Below the pieces are notes generated by a model. The model saw nothing but the letters and a program-made list of their open reading frames with translations. It was not told the origin of the DNA and did no database searches. From Annona cherimola (lineage: Eukaryota; Streptophyta; Magnoliopsida; Magnoliales; Annonaceae), in the NCBI GenBank assembly GCA_030490835.1, contig CM059977.1, positions 17,279,335 through 17,343,334 of the forward strand: a DNA stretch of 64,000 nt, read 5' to 3'. The position numbers were made by a program, and so were the translations under genes. Position 1 is the first letter of the stretch. Each line of letters begins with the position of its first letter. Below, piece after piece: positions 1 through 10,543 of the stretch.

Positions 1-117
1 TACGAGGAAATTCGCCCCGTGCACCGTCCGATCGCAGTCGAAGCAGAGGAACGCCGAGTCTGACTCACAGTAGAGGGAGGCTTTTCCCTTGCAGAGTTCG
101 CAAACTCTAGGCTTCAT
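1..117 (-). CDS. B-box zinc-finger (BBX) protein, N-terminal fragment cut by the window edge
   Basis: Reading the minus strand from the ATG at 115-117 gives 39 uninterrupted codons that reach base 1 exactly in frame, so only the N-terminus is present. The residues form the start of a plant B-box: Cys-Glu-Leu-Cys near residue 6-9, then Tyr-Cys (17), Leu-Cys-Phe-Asp-Cys (25-28) and Val-His-Gly-Ala-Asn-Phe-Leu (32-38). That C-x2-C, C, C-x2-C, H spacing is the zinc-binding pattern of BBX proteins, which are nuclear regulators acting mainly through protein contacts in light and flowering pathways. The phrases [12 protein letters not shown] and VHGANFLV are typical of the family. The start is chosen because it is the first ATG before the Cys motif and an AT-rich leader with a TATA-like box lies upstream. 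Which BBX subgroup it is, and whether a second B-box or CCT domain follows, cannot be seen. Confidence 0.85.
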   Translation of the reverse strand, partial: MKPRVCELCKGKASLYCESDSAFLCFDCDRTVHGANFLV

Positions 118-600
118 CTCCAGCGCAAAACCCTAGCACTAGAAAGACGAAGCGGAAGCTTTGAAAAAGCCCTAGAACCGCTTCTAGAAAGGGTTGGAAA
201 CCGTACCTTTGATTGTTTTCCCGGCGATCGGAGGCGCAGTTGCGATCGCGGGGAAGAGCGGAGAATGTTGGGGTTTGGCGGATTTAGAGGGCTTTTTAAA
301 TAGAGATGGAGAACCGGGAGAGTGGTTTTGGGGAAACCGGGAGCGGTTTCGGACAATCGGGAATGGATTTTGTGGCGAGCAGCTTCCCGGGCCACAAACC
401 TCGTCACCCTCGAACTGCTGAAAATGATCGTAATTTTCCTTTTTTCCGGTGTTTTGCGGAGGGAATGATGAGTGGGCCCCTCCCTCGCGGCAAAATATCT
501 GGTAGCTGACGGTGGGCCCGCTAGCTGGCGGAAGGAGAGGTCAGTGAGACGGGGGTTCCAACGATGTACACGTGGCGCCTCTTGACCACGTCTGGTGTGT
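118..600 (-). promoter_or_regulatory. Leader and promoter region of the BBX gene
   Basis: On the minus strand a TATA-like CTATTTAAAAAG lies at 292-303, about 175 bases before the ATG, leaving room for a leader of roughly 140-150 nt. Farther up are two TGGGCCC boxes (473-479 and 513-519), which resemble plant site II promoter elements, and a G-box-like CACGTGG at 569-575. Overlapping short ORFs on both strands here are low-complexity and look like chance. Promoter assignment is inference from motif position. Confidence 0.5.
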
Positions 601-2500
601 ATAGCTTCCTTCTGACGGATATGGCCCTGCTCCTTTCACCAAATGTCGGGATTGCCCTACTGCTGCTGTACTAGCCCCCCCCCCCCCCCCCCCCCGATTT
701 ATTAATGAGCCAAGCCTAAAACAGAAATTTTTCTGACTGCACGAAGAGCCCTCAATGAGATATTTCTTCTGCAATGAAAGCCGGACATAAGTGAATTTTT
801 TTATCATTCCCAGATCTTGCCAAGTAAATTGGACAACGTAGAAGATACCAGATTTTCTAACCTAAAAAGCTCAATAAAATTCCAGCATAAGCGTCTACAC
901 AAAAAAAAAAAAAAGAACATACATATATATTAGATGCTACTTGGACCACTTTCACTGGCAAATTTCAATAATGGATGAAATTGATTTTTGACCTGTGAAA
1001 TGAAAGTTGCATTTTTCTTTCATTATCAAACGTACTATAACTTTTTTATAAAATAATCCTTCGATTTAATGTGTGGCCACGGTTATCACTTATTTTTCAA
1101 AAGCATTCAGTAACAGTCTAGCGTGTTTTGCTACTTCTTCGATCCCATCAATGCAATTTTTGCCAACAAAAATAAAATGAATTGAATAATCACACACAAC
1201 CTGCTCTGGGGCTCTGCCAATCCCAATCTTCGAAGTTCGAACGAGTTTGTGCAAATTTCCAAGAGAAACAAACAAAGGAAGGGCAAAATCGTCCATTGGT
1301 GTGGGGGTGTTAGAAAAAAAAAAAAAAGCATGGGCGCCAGTCCACCAGATGGCGGACGTGCTTTCGTCCCTCGGCCAATGAACCACCACCCCACCCACGC
1401 AAGAAGGTCCTGAACAGAAGAGATGACGTGGCCATATCTGCAGCCGACCAAGTATTACCACGTGGCACGACCGAATACGAATTACGGAGGCGGGTTCGTC
1501 TCCCACCTCCGCCTTCCCCTACGCAACGTCCACAAAATGCCTCCGCCTCCCATCCCCATCGTCTGCAGCTCGACACGTGGGCAACTACCCTCCGGCTCCA
1601 AACGTGTGATTGGAAACCCGCGACGTATTGGCTGTTTGCGTGCGTTGGTGGACCGGATTAAAACACGGGTTACGCTCGAGAGCACGATCTATCCCACAAC
1701 TTCACACCCACACCCATCAATCTTTCATATTCACCACAGATCTAATCCGTTCATCTAGAGTAAGTAAATTATTAAATCCAAAAAATATTTTTCTAATTAT
1801 TAGTGATTTAAACCATTCCAAAATCTTCTATCACCTGATAAACGGACTTGATCTCTTGTTGTTCGAATTTGGTCATATGGGCTTAAATGGCGGGTAAAAA
1901 CAAAAGTGGGAGTTCCCATCAGGAATGCAAAGATAAGGATGAGAGTGAGTTCGGTCATTAATAACTGCTTCTACGATCGTGGACTGATAACGATTAAAGA
2001 ATAGGACCCACGGACTGGGATACTTTCCCGGGTACGGTGCGTCGCAGACCACATGTTCGAAAGAGCTAATTATTTGCTCCTCCGGCAGCGCAGCTTCATA
2101 CGCGAGCATTTAGCAAATCGTACATACGTGGCAAGCTTAGCAGGGAGCTAGCTGCTAGACTCGTAAACCTACCGAGTTTTTTTTATTAAACAACGAAATC
2201 GATATCAACTAATCGATGGTGAAATTTTATTTTTTATTTTTTATTTTTTTTGGTTTGCACTTGCGTGCTTATCGTCCAGCGTTATCAACCAGAGTATTTT
2301 TGGGACGTGGACCCCAACTAGTGCATGAATAATAGGGTGAGCAGAGGTTTTCTTTATTGCTGGAAATTGGGATATGTGGGTGCGTATCATCCTATGTTAT
2401 AAAATAATATCTGTGATGTGGAGCCCAGTTTTCATTGGACGGGGCCATCGGCGTTTGTGGCCGTGCTTTAAAGTCGGAGGAAACAAATCAATTGGCTGTC
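601..2500. other. Intergenic; homopolymer tracts and an ACGT-rich island, no supported gene
   Basis: Includes a run of 21 C at 675-695 and short A-runs at 901-914 and about 1314-1326. From about 1360 to 1760 the sequence becomes GC-richer and has two CACGTGG boxes (1459-1465, 1574-1580). ORFs of 60-140 codons there overlap on both strands and match no family I recognise. A minus-strand ORF at 1873-2109 is also unrecognised. Confidence 0.4.
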
Positions 2501-2508
2501 GTTTAAAG

Positions 2509-3237
2509 TAGGAGTGGGAATTGGGGCGGGTCGACCCGTGACCCGGTATTGACCCGGCCCGTTTTTTGCCGGGTAAAACCAATATATTTTTGACCCGGTA
2601 TAGGGATGGGTCAGAAATTTTGACCCGAATTCAAAAATAGGGTTGGGGTGGGTCAACCATGTCCCGACCCGAAGAGTCCGACCCGCCCCGCATATATAAA
2701 TTTATTATAAATTATAAGACTATATTGAAATATTATTATTATTTTCTTTCAAATTTCTCACTTTTTTATAATCAACTCTATCAACAATAGAAGAATCAAT
2801 TTATTCAAAATGCAATAAAGAATCAATAAAAAATTTGTACGATATAACCCTCATGTGTAATTGTATATTAACCTATTTTAATAAATGTATACTATATTTT
2901 TAAATATTTTGTTTTCTTAATTATGTGTTTTTTAATAATTAGTGAAATATTGAAACATATAATATTTAAATTTAGTATAGATGTATACTTATGTTTGATA
3001 GATATATAAATTTTGAAAATTATCTTATTTGATCCGTATTTTTGACCCGACCCGCTATCCCGAAACCGGTCCGATACCGACCCGAATTTTGTCCCTAGAC
3101 CTGGTAGAAAAAAGTAAGGGTCAAACTAACCTTGTCCCGACCCGGTATAAAATAAGGGTCAAACAAGATTTTTGAAAAGTAGGGTCAGGGTTGGGCAAAC
3201 CTTGACCCGTCCCGACCCGCCCCGATTCCCACCCCTA
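2509..3237. mobile_element. Non-autonomous hAT-like element, family B (GACCCG-rich ends)
   Basis: This 729-bp element is flanked by a perfect 8-bp direct repeat GTTTAAAG (2501-2508 and 3238-3245), the length made by hAT transposases. Its ends are inverted repeats: the left starts TAGGAGTGGGAATTGGGGCG and the right is the complement of TAGGGGTGGGAATCGGGGCG. Inside both ends the motif GACCCG/CGGGTC recurs many times, while the middle is AT-rich and has no transposase. The perfect target duplication indicates a relatively unaged insertion. hAT assignment follows from the 8-bp duplication and the TAGGGGTG-type terminus; no family name is claimed. Confidence 0.85.
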
Positions 3238-3709
3238 GTTTAAAGTCTCCAGGGAACCGGACGCCGGGTACAATCGCTGTTCCTCGCACGTGTGGAGTCT
3301 TTCCAAGCTCACGCATCCCGGGGTGCTGTTGTTTGAGGGTAATGCTGATCCGATCCGTCCATTGGGAAGGGCCGCCTGGAATTCGTGGATCAGTGGTGAA
3401 AAACAAAACAAAAAAAAAAAAAAAAAAAAAGAAATTGGTGGTCTGAAATTCTTCTTAACCTTGGGTCGAACGTGTTAATGCGTATGAAACAACGCCAACT
3501 CATCCACTGCTTCGAATGAATAACGAACATATTCGTAGGTCTCAATTTCTGGAATGTGGTTGATACAATCAACAATTCATGTTCGGGCTTGAAAGAGCAA
3601 GAGCGACCTCGCTTGCTCACAATTTCAAACCATTTGGCTATGCCCCACGCCAACAACTTTTTTTTTTTTTAAGTACGCTGACAACTTTTTTTTTAATTTT
3701 ATTTTTTTA

Positions 3710-3998
3710 GAGTGTGTTCGGGAAGTGATAAAAATTTTAAATAAAAAGTTTTTGTATAAATTTTTTTTGAAGAATTGTATAAAAAATTTTAAATCGGTAG
3801 AGAATAATATAATATAATAGAGTAATGATGAATAGTAAAAATAATAAAATTAAAATAAATAAGTTGGTTATATTGGTGGTTATATAAAAATAATTAAAAA
3901 ATAAAGTAGATATATAGAAGAATGTGAAAAAATAATTAAAAAATATTGTAATTATATCGAATGAAAAGTTTTAATGGAAAAAATTTTACTTGGAAATA
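3710..3998. mobile_element. Degenerate Tourist-like MITE (GTGTGTT family)
   Basis: Starts with GAGTGTGTTCGGGAAGTG and carries the family's internal blocks in the same orientation as the 26016 copy and reversed relative to the 7077 copy: a gataaaa/aaagtttt arm, an ataaaattaaaataaataag block and a ttgaaaag-like block. The right end is eroded and no clear target duplication is visible. Confidence 0.5.
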
Positions 3999-4009
3999 CC
4001 TTGTTCGTC

Positions 4010-4958
4010 GAGGATTCCAATCGTATGCTCCTAAGAGCATAGAAGCCTCCATGCTCCTGGGTGCATACACCCATTTTTGAAAATTTCTTCACAAGAGTGT
4101 TATTTTAGGTATATTTAACATGTGCATACATTTTTACCATTTTTGGAGTATTTTAAATTTTTATTTTTTATTTTTGAAGGTCAGTGGCATTTTAGGTAAT
4201 TTATACTGATTTTCAAAAATAAAAAATAAAAATCTAAAATACTCCAAAAATGGTAAAAATTTATATGCATGTTAAATACACCTGGATTAATAGTGTTATA
4301 AAAAAATTTTAAAAAATGAATATATGCACCTAGGAGTAGGGGTGTTAACGGATCGGGTTGAACGGGTTAGAGCCTAATCCTAATCCTAACCCATTTAATA
4401 TATCTCAACCCTAATCCGTTTATTAACCTATTTAAAAAACTTCAACCCTAACCCATTTACAACCCATTTAATAAACGGGCTAACGGGTTGTTAACGGGTT
4501 GTGTTTGTTATTAATTTTCATGCTAAAAATCTTCAATAAAGTTTGTAAATTTAAATAATTAAATAATTTGAAGCTAATATACCTGAATTTAATTTATTTT
4601 GGCTTAAAAACATCAGCTCCAATATCAAATCATCTCTTTAATGTCAATTCCTGTTATAAATATTATATATATATACTATAATATATTATATTAAATGAAT
4701 TATATGGGTTGAACGGGTTGGACGAGTTAAATAAACGGGTTGAACGGGTTGACGGGTTGCGAAGCATCAACCCTAATCCGTTTATTTAATTAAATGATTG
4801 AACGGGTTGGCGGATCATAACTCATTTATTCAAAAATTCCAACCCAAACCCATTTATTAACGGGTTGAACGAGCGGGTTAACGGGTTGACCATGACCATT
4901 AACACCCCTACCTAGGAACATGGAGGCTTGCGTGCTCTCAAGTGCATACGATTGGAAT
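4010..4958. mobile_element. Foldback MITE with long inverted arms, interrupted by a hAT insertion
   Basis: The left arm from about 4014 and the right arm ending at 4958 are imperfect inverted repeats: ATTCCAATCGTATGC at the left is mirrored by GCATACGATTGGAAT at the right, continuing through AGCCTCCATG and GGTGCATA. A second inverted pair inside (about 4105-4165 and 4210-4290) gives the element a hairpin design. Flanks TTGTTCGTC (4001-4009) and TCGTTCGTC (4959-4967) match at 8 of 9 bases, which would fit a 9-bp Mutator-type target duplication, though this is uncertain. The 4337-4910 element sits inside the right arm, so this MITE is older. Confidence 0.65.
4337..4910 (-). mobile_element. Deletion derivative of the intact hAT element at 53914-58381
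   Basis: This 574-bp element has perfect 12-bp terminal inverted repeats (TAGGGGTGTTAA at 4337-4348 and its complement at 4899-4910) and an 8-bp target duplication with one mismatch (CCTAGGAG 4329-4336, CCTAGGAA 4911-4918). Its left ~310 bp is the reverse complement of the right end of the 53914-58381 element, with only scattered differences. Its right ~250 bp is the reverse complement of that element's left end. The transposase and GC-rich leader are missing, and the junction falls in a TA-rich stretch near 4650-4690. It therefore looks like a cut-down copy movable in trans by the intact element's transposase. Subterminal AACGGGTTG motifs are retained at both ends. Confidence 0.93.
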
Positions 4959-5142
4959 TCGTTCGTCCATAGCTCCATTGAATGATGGCTGGATTTGCTA
5001 GAAATTCGTGTTGATTCTGACGATCATCATGTCACATCATTCAACCGGATTTTGGTCTGAATTTTTCGTGATATTTTTGCTCGAGGCAAATCCAATGTGA
5101 TCTTTATTATTGGATTTTTGTTGATATTTTTTAAATCAAATA

Positions 5143-5417
5143 AGCGTATTTAGGAAGTAATAAAATTTTTAGATAAAAAGTTTTTAGTATAAAATTTTTT
5201 AAAATAATATAAAATAACACGACATGATAAGAATAATGATGAATAGTAAAAAAACTAAAATTAAGATCGATAAGTTAATTACATGGATAGTTAGGTAGAA
5301 ATGATTGAAAAGTGATATAGTTGCATAGAAAGATATAAAAATGATTAAAAAATATGATAATATGTCGAGAATAAAATATTTTAAGTTAAACAATTTTATA
5401 TTTATTCAAACACACCC
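5143..5417. mobile_element. Tourist-like MITE copy, right end intact
   Basis: The right terminus CAAACACACCC is followed by TTA (5418-5420). The body carries the family blocks gtaataaaattttta, aaaattaagatcgataag and gaaaagtgatatag. The left end (gcgtatttaggaag) is eroded, so only one side of the TTA target duplication can be recognised. Confidence 0.6.
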
Positions 5418-5507
5418 TTAATATATTGAAAAAGTTTACTTAGAATAATTAGCACATTAATCTATCTGCAGTTTCCATCCAATCCAACAACCCCATTTGG
5501 GGTTCTC

Positions 5508-5820
5508 TTATGATGTTTATATGAAATTTATTGTACTTATTGCATTTAATTATTTGTTTAGTTAAAAAACCTACATTTTCCAAATCAGAGATGCACATAT
5601 CTAATAAAAATATAGAATCTAACATAATAAAATTATTTTCTTTTATTGGCTAAGGCCCCAAATTATGATGTTTATATGAAATTTATTGTACTTATTGCAT
5701 TTAATTATTTGTTTAGTTCAAAAACCTACATTCTTCCAAATCAGAGATGCATATGACCTTATCTAATAAAAATATAAAATCTAACATAATAAAATTTTTG
5801 CTTTTACTGGCTAAGTCTAA
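5508..5820. repeat. Tandem duplication of a 155-bp unit
   Basis: Two head-to-tail copies begin at 5508 and 5663 with TTATGATGTTTATATGAAAT. They stay closely similar through a shared atctaataaaaatata...aacataataaaat block and the ending ggctaag. The unit is noncoding and AT-rich. Confidence 0.85.
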
Positions 5821-7073
5821 TTTTAAAGTTGTTAATTCAACAACTAAATCATCTAAAATATTTTTCTTATGAATGATTCGGTAAATAATTATAATATTTT
5901 AATGCATTTGTAATTGGATTTATGTATTTTCCATAATTTATACCTAAGTTGATTAGATTTCAATTTCATCATCACGTAGTCCGGAATGAAAATTTTTTTT
6001 ATAAATAATTTTCACGAATTCAAATTTATGAAATCAAATTTATGAAATCAATTTCATAAGATTGCAACATGTCTAAGAAAAAAGTGAAAATCTGATCTTA
6101 CTTTTTACACACTTGATGTTTTACTTTTCTTTCTTCGCAGCGGTAACAACAACAATAATAATATTATGGAGAATAAAATTAGAATTACATGTTCTATGGA
6201 AATTCTTTCCTTATCAATACATAGAATATTTATATTTAGCAATGAAATCTACTCATTATTAAAATTTTAAAATTTTTTGTTAGCTAATTTTAATAATCAA
6301 ATAATGTTATTATTGTCTCATTGCTAAAAGTCGATAGCAGAAGAGCTTTAGTGACAAAAAATATAATTCGTTACTAATAACGAGTTTTTAGCAAAAAGTT
6401 TAAGCATTTGGCAATGGTTAAAAAAATTTCAACGATTATCCTAACAGTAACATTCTTGTTTACAAGAGCAGTAAATGAGGGTGGTCTATGGGTTACTAAT
6501 AATGAAATTAGTAGCAAAAAAATTATTTTTGTCGCTAAATTTAATCGTTAATAATGAATTTTTTCGTTATGTATTCTCATAATTGCGAAAAGATGTTTGT
6601 AGGAATTTTTGCATCTGGTCGAAATTGCATGCCTATCATGATTTTACAAAATTTACATTCATATTTATAAGATTTGCCTAAAATTGAAACATGCCCACAA
6701 AACCTAAAAGTGAGGGAAAATATCCTTATACACAAATAAGTGATAAAATGCAATAAAATACTTTTAAAATACAAATGTAATTTATTTTTAAAGAATATTC
6801 CTTACATTAAATAGATTTTTTAAATGAAAAATATTAAATATATTTTAAATAATAAACCTAAAGAATATTTTTTAAAGATATTTTCTTACATTTTATAATT
6901 TCCCGTTATTTGTTTATAAGGGTGTGTTCGTTATTTTTAAAAAAGATTTAGGATTTGTAAATACACTCGTAATTCCAAGCAAGCCTTGTAAGTACTGATG
7001 CACATTTTTCAAAATTTATAATATACCTGCAGTTTCGATTAAACTTGGTAAGTAAGAATGCAAATTATGCATT
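5821..7073. other. AT-rich intergenic sequence, no gene seen
   Basis: No ORF with recognisable content. Between about 6200 and 6560 there are dispersed inverted fragments of gctaa/ttagc and cgttactaataacga type, which look like an old transposon end cluster, but no boundaries or target duplication could be set. Confidence 0.3.
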
Positions 7074-7076
7074 TTA

Positions 7077-7367
7077 GGGTGTGTTTGTTTAGGGTAAAAA
7101 AGTGTCAACTAAAACTTTTCAATCTAAAACTTTTCACTCTCCATAATTACTCTATTTTTTAATTATTTTTTCACATTTTTCTATACAAACTACCCTACTT
7201 TTCAATCATTTCTACACAACTACCCATACAACTAACCTATCTATTTTAACTTTATTCTCTTTACTCCTCATCATTACTCCTATTATATCACATCATTTTC
7301 TATTGATTTGACAACTTCTACTCCAAAAACTTTTCATCAAAAGTTTTACCTCCAACCAAACACACCC
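7077..7367. mobile_element. Tourist-like (PIF/Harbinger-type) MITE, 291 bp, TTA target duplication
   Basis: Begins GGGTGTGTTTG, ends CAAACACACCC, and is flanked on both sides by TTA (7074-7076, 7368-7370), the 3-bp duplication typical of PIF/Harbinger elements. It has no coding capacity. It has the same length as the copy at 49069-49359 and differs from it at about nine positions (roughly 97% identity by eye), so both are recent members of the most abundant MITE family in this window. Confidence 0.88.
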
Positions 7368-7593
7368 TTAGTTGGTAGGTTTTACATGGAGTTCAAGTAA
7401 AATTATTTTTAAAAAACGGATTACAATAGGTAAAGGCTGAAGGCCAATCTACTCTGATGACCTTGACAGAAAAGACGCTGATGAAATTTCACTTCTCTGT
7501 AATATGGGTACATGAAACCACGATTCCCTTTACATGTACAAGACGTTTGCTCTTAATTATAAGCCTACTTACTAAGTTTGAAAACGTTCACGT

Positions 7594-7856
7594 ATACCCA
7601 CTAAGTATAAATGAAATTTCATCCATACCTATTAAATGTCCCTTATTATTTAATAATAATATTCATTCAACTATCAATATAATGGAAACACATCTAATGT
7701 GAGAAAAAAGCTAGACAGAATGAGTTTTAACGGTTTAGATATTGCGCAAATCACAATAAATATTAGATTAATCAAGCGTATTTTGGGATTTTAAAATTAT
7801 TAAATGTTTATAACTATCATAATGGGTATATTTAAAATTTCACACATATTTAGTGG
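7594..7856. repeat. Possible MITE with imperfect inverted ends
   Basis: CCCACTAAGTATAAATGAAA near 7594 is imperfectly mirrored by the block ending TTTAGTGGA near 7856, with ATACC/GGTAT pairs inside the arms. Boundaries and target duplication are not clear. The interval overlaps part of a chance plus-strand ORF at 7457-7702. Confidence 0.35.
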
Positions 7857-8844
7857 ATGGTCGAGAGCCAGCCACTTGCTTCGATCCAACTAGATAAGTT
7901 GAAGTTTGTATTTCCTGAATCCGATCTAGTCTATAATATTAATTATTATTAGATTTGGATCGAATTAATAACCTCTACCTCGGTAACTCCCCCTAATGTT
8001 CCTCTTTTCTTTTGCGTATGTATATTCTCAGTATTCTTCTAGGCACACAAATATCGGAGCTTCTTTTTTAAAAAAAAATTAATAATCTGAAACCGTAAAA
8101 TCAACGTTCTATTCATACATTTTTGAGACTTTGAGATAGGATTAGGCTCGACTTTGAGCTTATTTTATACCTATTTATACTTGTTCTGTGCTAAACATTG
8201 ACGGTCAAGTATTTGGCCACTTTTCCTGTTGGAGTTTTTTCAACCACTTGTTAGAGTATTTTTTAGATTTCTTTTTGGAAATTACATGACTTTTAAGATC
8301 AAAGTAGTCTGCTTGACGGCAATTTAAATGGAATTTCACAGAAACAGTATCTCTAGAATATTTATCGAAAAGTCGTCGATAATTTGGCATTTTAAATTTT
8401 TTTTGATAATTTGGGTTTTTTGTCAAGTTTAGTAGCTAGGGATATTTGGAACAGAGAAATACTACCCCGTGTGAGCACGAAGCAAGAGTGACATGGTCGT
8501 TTTATCACAAAATGACTAAACAACTTAAAATCCTACTTCCACATGTATAAATTAGGAACTTTTGACGTCTCCTAATAATGTGGAATTTACTCACCACTAG
8601 CAAAGAATGTTGGTTTGTTAAGAGTTATCAAGCGATCTATTCGGATGCTGATGTTAACGAGCTCTCCAATGGACAGTTTGAGTAGTAGATGTGCAGCTCA
8701 GGTCCACGTATGAGGTTCCACGGCAACCTACAATGTCCACCTCTTCTGGGACGCCTCTCCATGAACTAGGTGCTCTCTCTCAGTACACGCCTCATACAGT
8801 GATCACGTGTTAAGGTACTTGTTGATACTGTGTCAGGCACGTAG
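7857..8844. other. Intergenic sequence, no gene seen
   Basis: Moderately AT-rich, with no recognisable coding, RNA or repeat structure. A minus-strand 73-codon ORF at 8205-8426 is lysine-rich low complexity and is not supported as a gene. Confidence 0.3.
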
Positions 8845-9114
8845 GACACAAGTTTGGAAAGTGATAAAACTTTTAGATGTAAACTTTATTGTAAAAGTTT
8901 TTGAATCTTGAAAAATTGATATAATATGATATGAGTAATGATAAGAAATAAATAGAATAATGTTAAAATTAATAGATTAGTTGTATAGGTTGTATAAAAA
9001 TGATTAAAAAGTATAATACTTGTAGAAAGATATGAAAAAATAATTTAAAAATAGAATAATTATAGAGAGTGAAAAGTTTTAAATTGAAAATTTTTTGAGT
9101 TGAATAAACATGCC
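8845..9114. mobile_element. Degenerate Tourist-like MITE
   Basis: Shares the order of blocks of the family (tttggaaagtgataaaact, gtaatgataagaaataa, aattaatagattagttgtat, gaaaagttttaaattg) and ends with an eroded aataaacatgcc. No target duplication is recognisable. Confidence 0.5.
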
Positions 9115-9685
9115 TAAAGTTTAATATTGACAGCAAAACCTGTTGGGTTTCTTTGTTAGAGGCTCAAGGTATCAAAACATGGACCATAGTTTCATTTAAA
9201 TCAAATATTTGCTTAGACCTCATTTGATAAAAGGGAGAAAACATAACAAAATTGTTTGATTTATATATTATTTGAAAATTATTAATATATATAGATGTAT
9301 GAGATCGGAACCTAAAATGATCTCATAAATTATTATATATAATTTTTCATTTTACAAGTTATTATAAATATTCTGAAGGTCTTGTGGTCCATCGAAAACT
9401 TTGATCAAAATTATTTTTTGTCCCATGATAAAAAAAAGTTTATTTTAAGCAAAATGAGCTGATGAAATTTTAATTTAATCCTCAAAATGTATCGAAATGA
9501 GGCAGCAACTTTGAAGACTTTAATGGTGTGAGTGCATAAAGTAGTATCCTTCAATGAATACTTGGAAATACTAAAGAAAACCAGATACCCATTTTAGATT
9601 CCATTTAGTAACTTTACAAGACCAAAACAAATAATAATAAAGACAAGAATAAAAAAACGATAACGGCATTGCTGTCATTTGAAAG

Positions 9686-9848
9686 AATTGAAGATTCCCA
9701 ATGAACGTTAAAGGGCATTCATAGACAAGAAACACCAAAGAATGACTACATTACACCAATCTAAATGACAACAATTGAAGATTCCCAATGAACGTTAAAG
9801 GGCATTCATAGACAAGAAACACCAAAGAATGACTACATTACACCAATC
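9686..9848. repeat. Tandem duplication, period 87 bp
   Basis: The block starting AATTGAAGATTCCCAATGAA at 9686 is repeated at 9773. About 76 bp are identical (through ACACCAATCT), separated by a short spacer. Identity is essentially complete, so the duplication is young. No coding meaning is apparent. Confidence 0.9.
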
Positions 9849-9930
9849 TCCAAAACCTTTCTCATCCAAGCGGAAACTGATTTCCCAAGAGCACTCAACG
9901 GTGTTGCCAGGTTGTAATAGAACATTCATT

Positions 9931-10543
9931 TTGGAGTTGGACTTGAGGCTAGTCGACCCAGCCCCCAATCAGACCTGCTTTTTTATTTAAGCGTCCTTCT
10001 TCATTCTCATTTTTTTCAAAATTTTCACATTATTTATCATTAACCTTATCAACAATATAAGAACCATTAAGAGACATTTGGATATAACAGTTGCATATAA
10101 ACATGATTGTAGTTATCTGAAACACTCGAGAGAAAAAACCGTTCTTTTAGAAAAATATTTTGAAATGCCAAAATCTTTTCTGAAATAGTTGTGTTATTAA
10201 CTTATTTAGTAAAGCCACACCATAGATATTCATGTTTTATTTTAACAATGTTGTTGCCTAAATTTATTAATTAGTAAAATATTGAAGCATGTAATATTTC
10301 AATTTAGTATATATGTATTTTTATGTCTAATAGGTATATAAAATCTTAAAACCATATTACTCGACCTGCAACTTTTACTCAGCTTGCTGCCTTGATACAA
10401 ACACAGAACTTGTCCCAAAACCTATTGAAAAGAAGTATGAATCAAATCAGTTTTGTTCTAACCCAGTATAAAAAATTAGAATTAGATAGAATTTTTAGAG
10501 AATAAAGTCGAAGTCAGATGACGTATCCCAATTCCCACCCCTA
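9931..10543. mobile_element. Old relic of hAT-like family B
   Basis: The left end (TTGGAGTTGGACTTGAGG then AGTCGACCC) and the right end (ATTCCCACCCCTA, 10531-10543) match the two ends of the 2509-3237 element. The middle shares blocks such as attatttatcattaacc, tatcaacaatata and gtaaaatattgaagcat. Many substitutions and no clear 8-bp target duplication indicate an old copy. Confidence 0.7.

Noticed and set aside
1423..1758. 111-codon plus-strand ORF in the ACGT-rich island
   Set aside because: Overlaps other ORFs on both strands, no domain, proline-rich from C-rich sequence.
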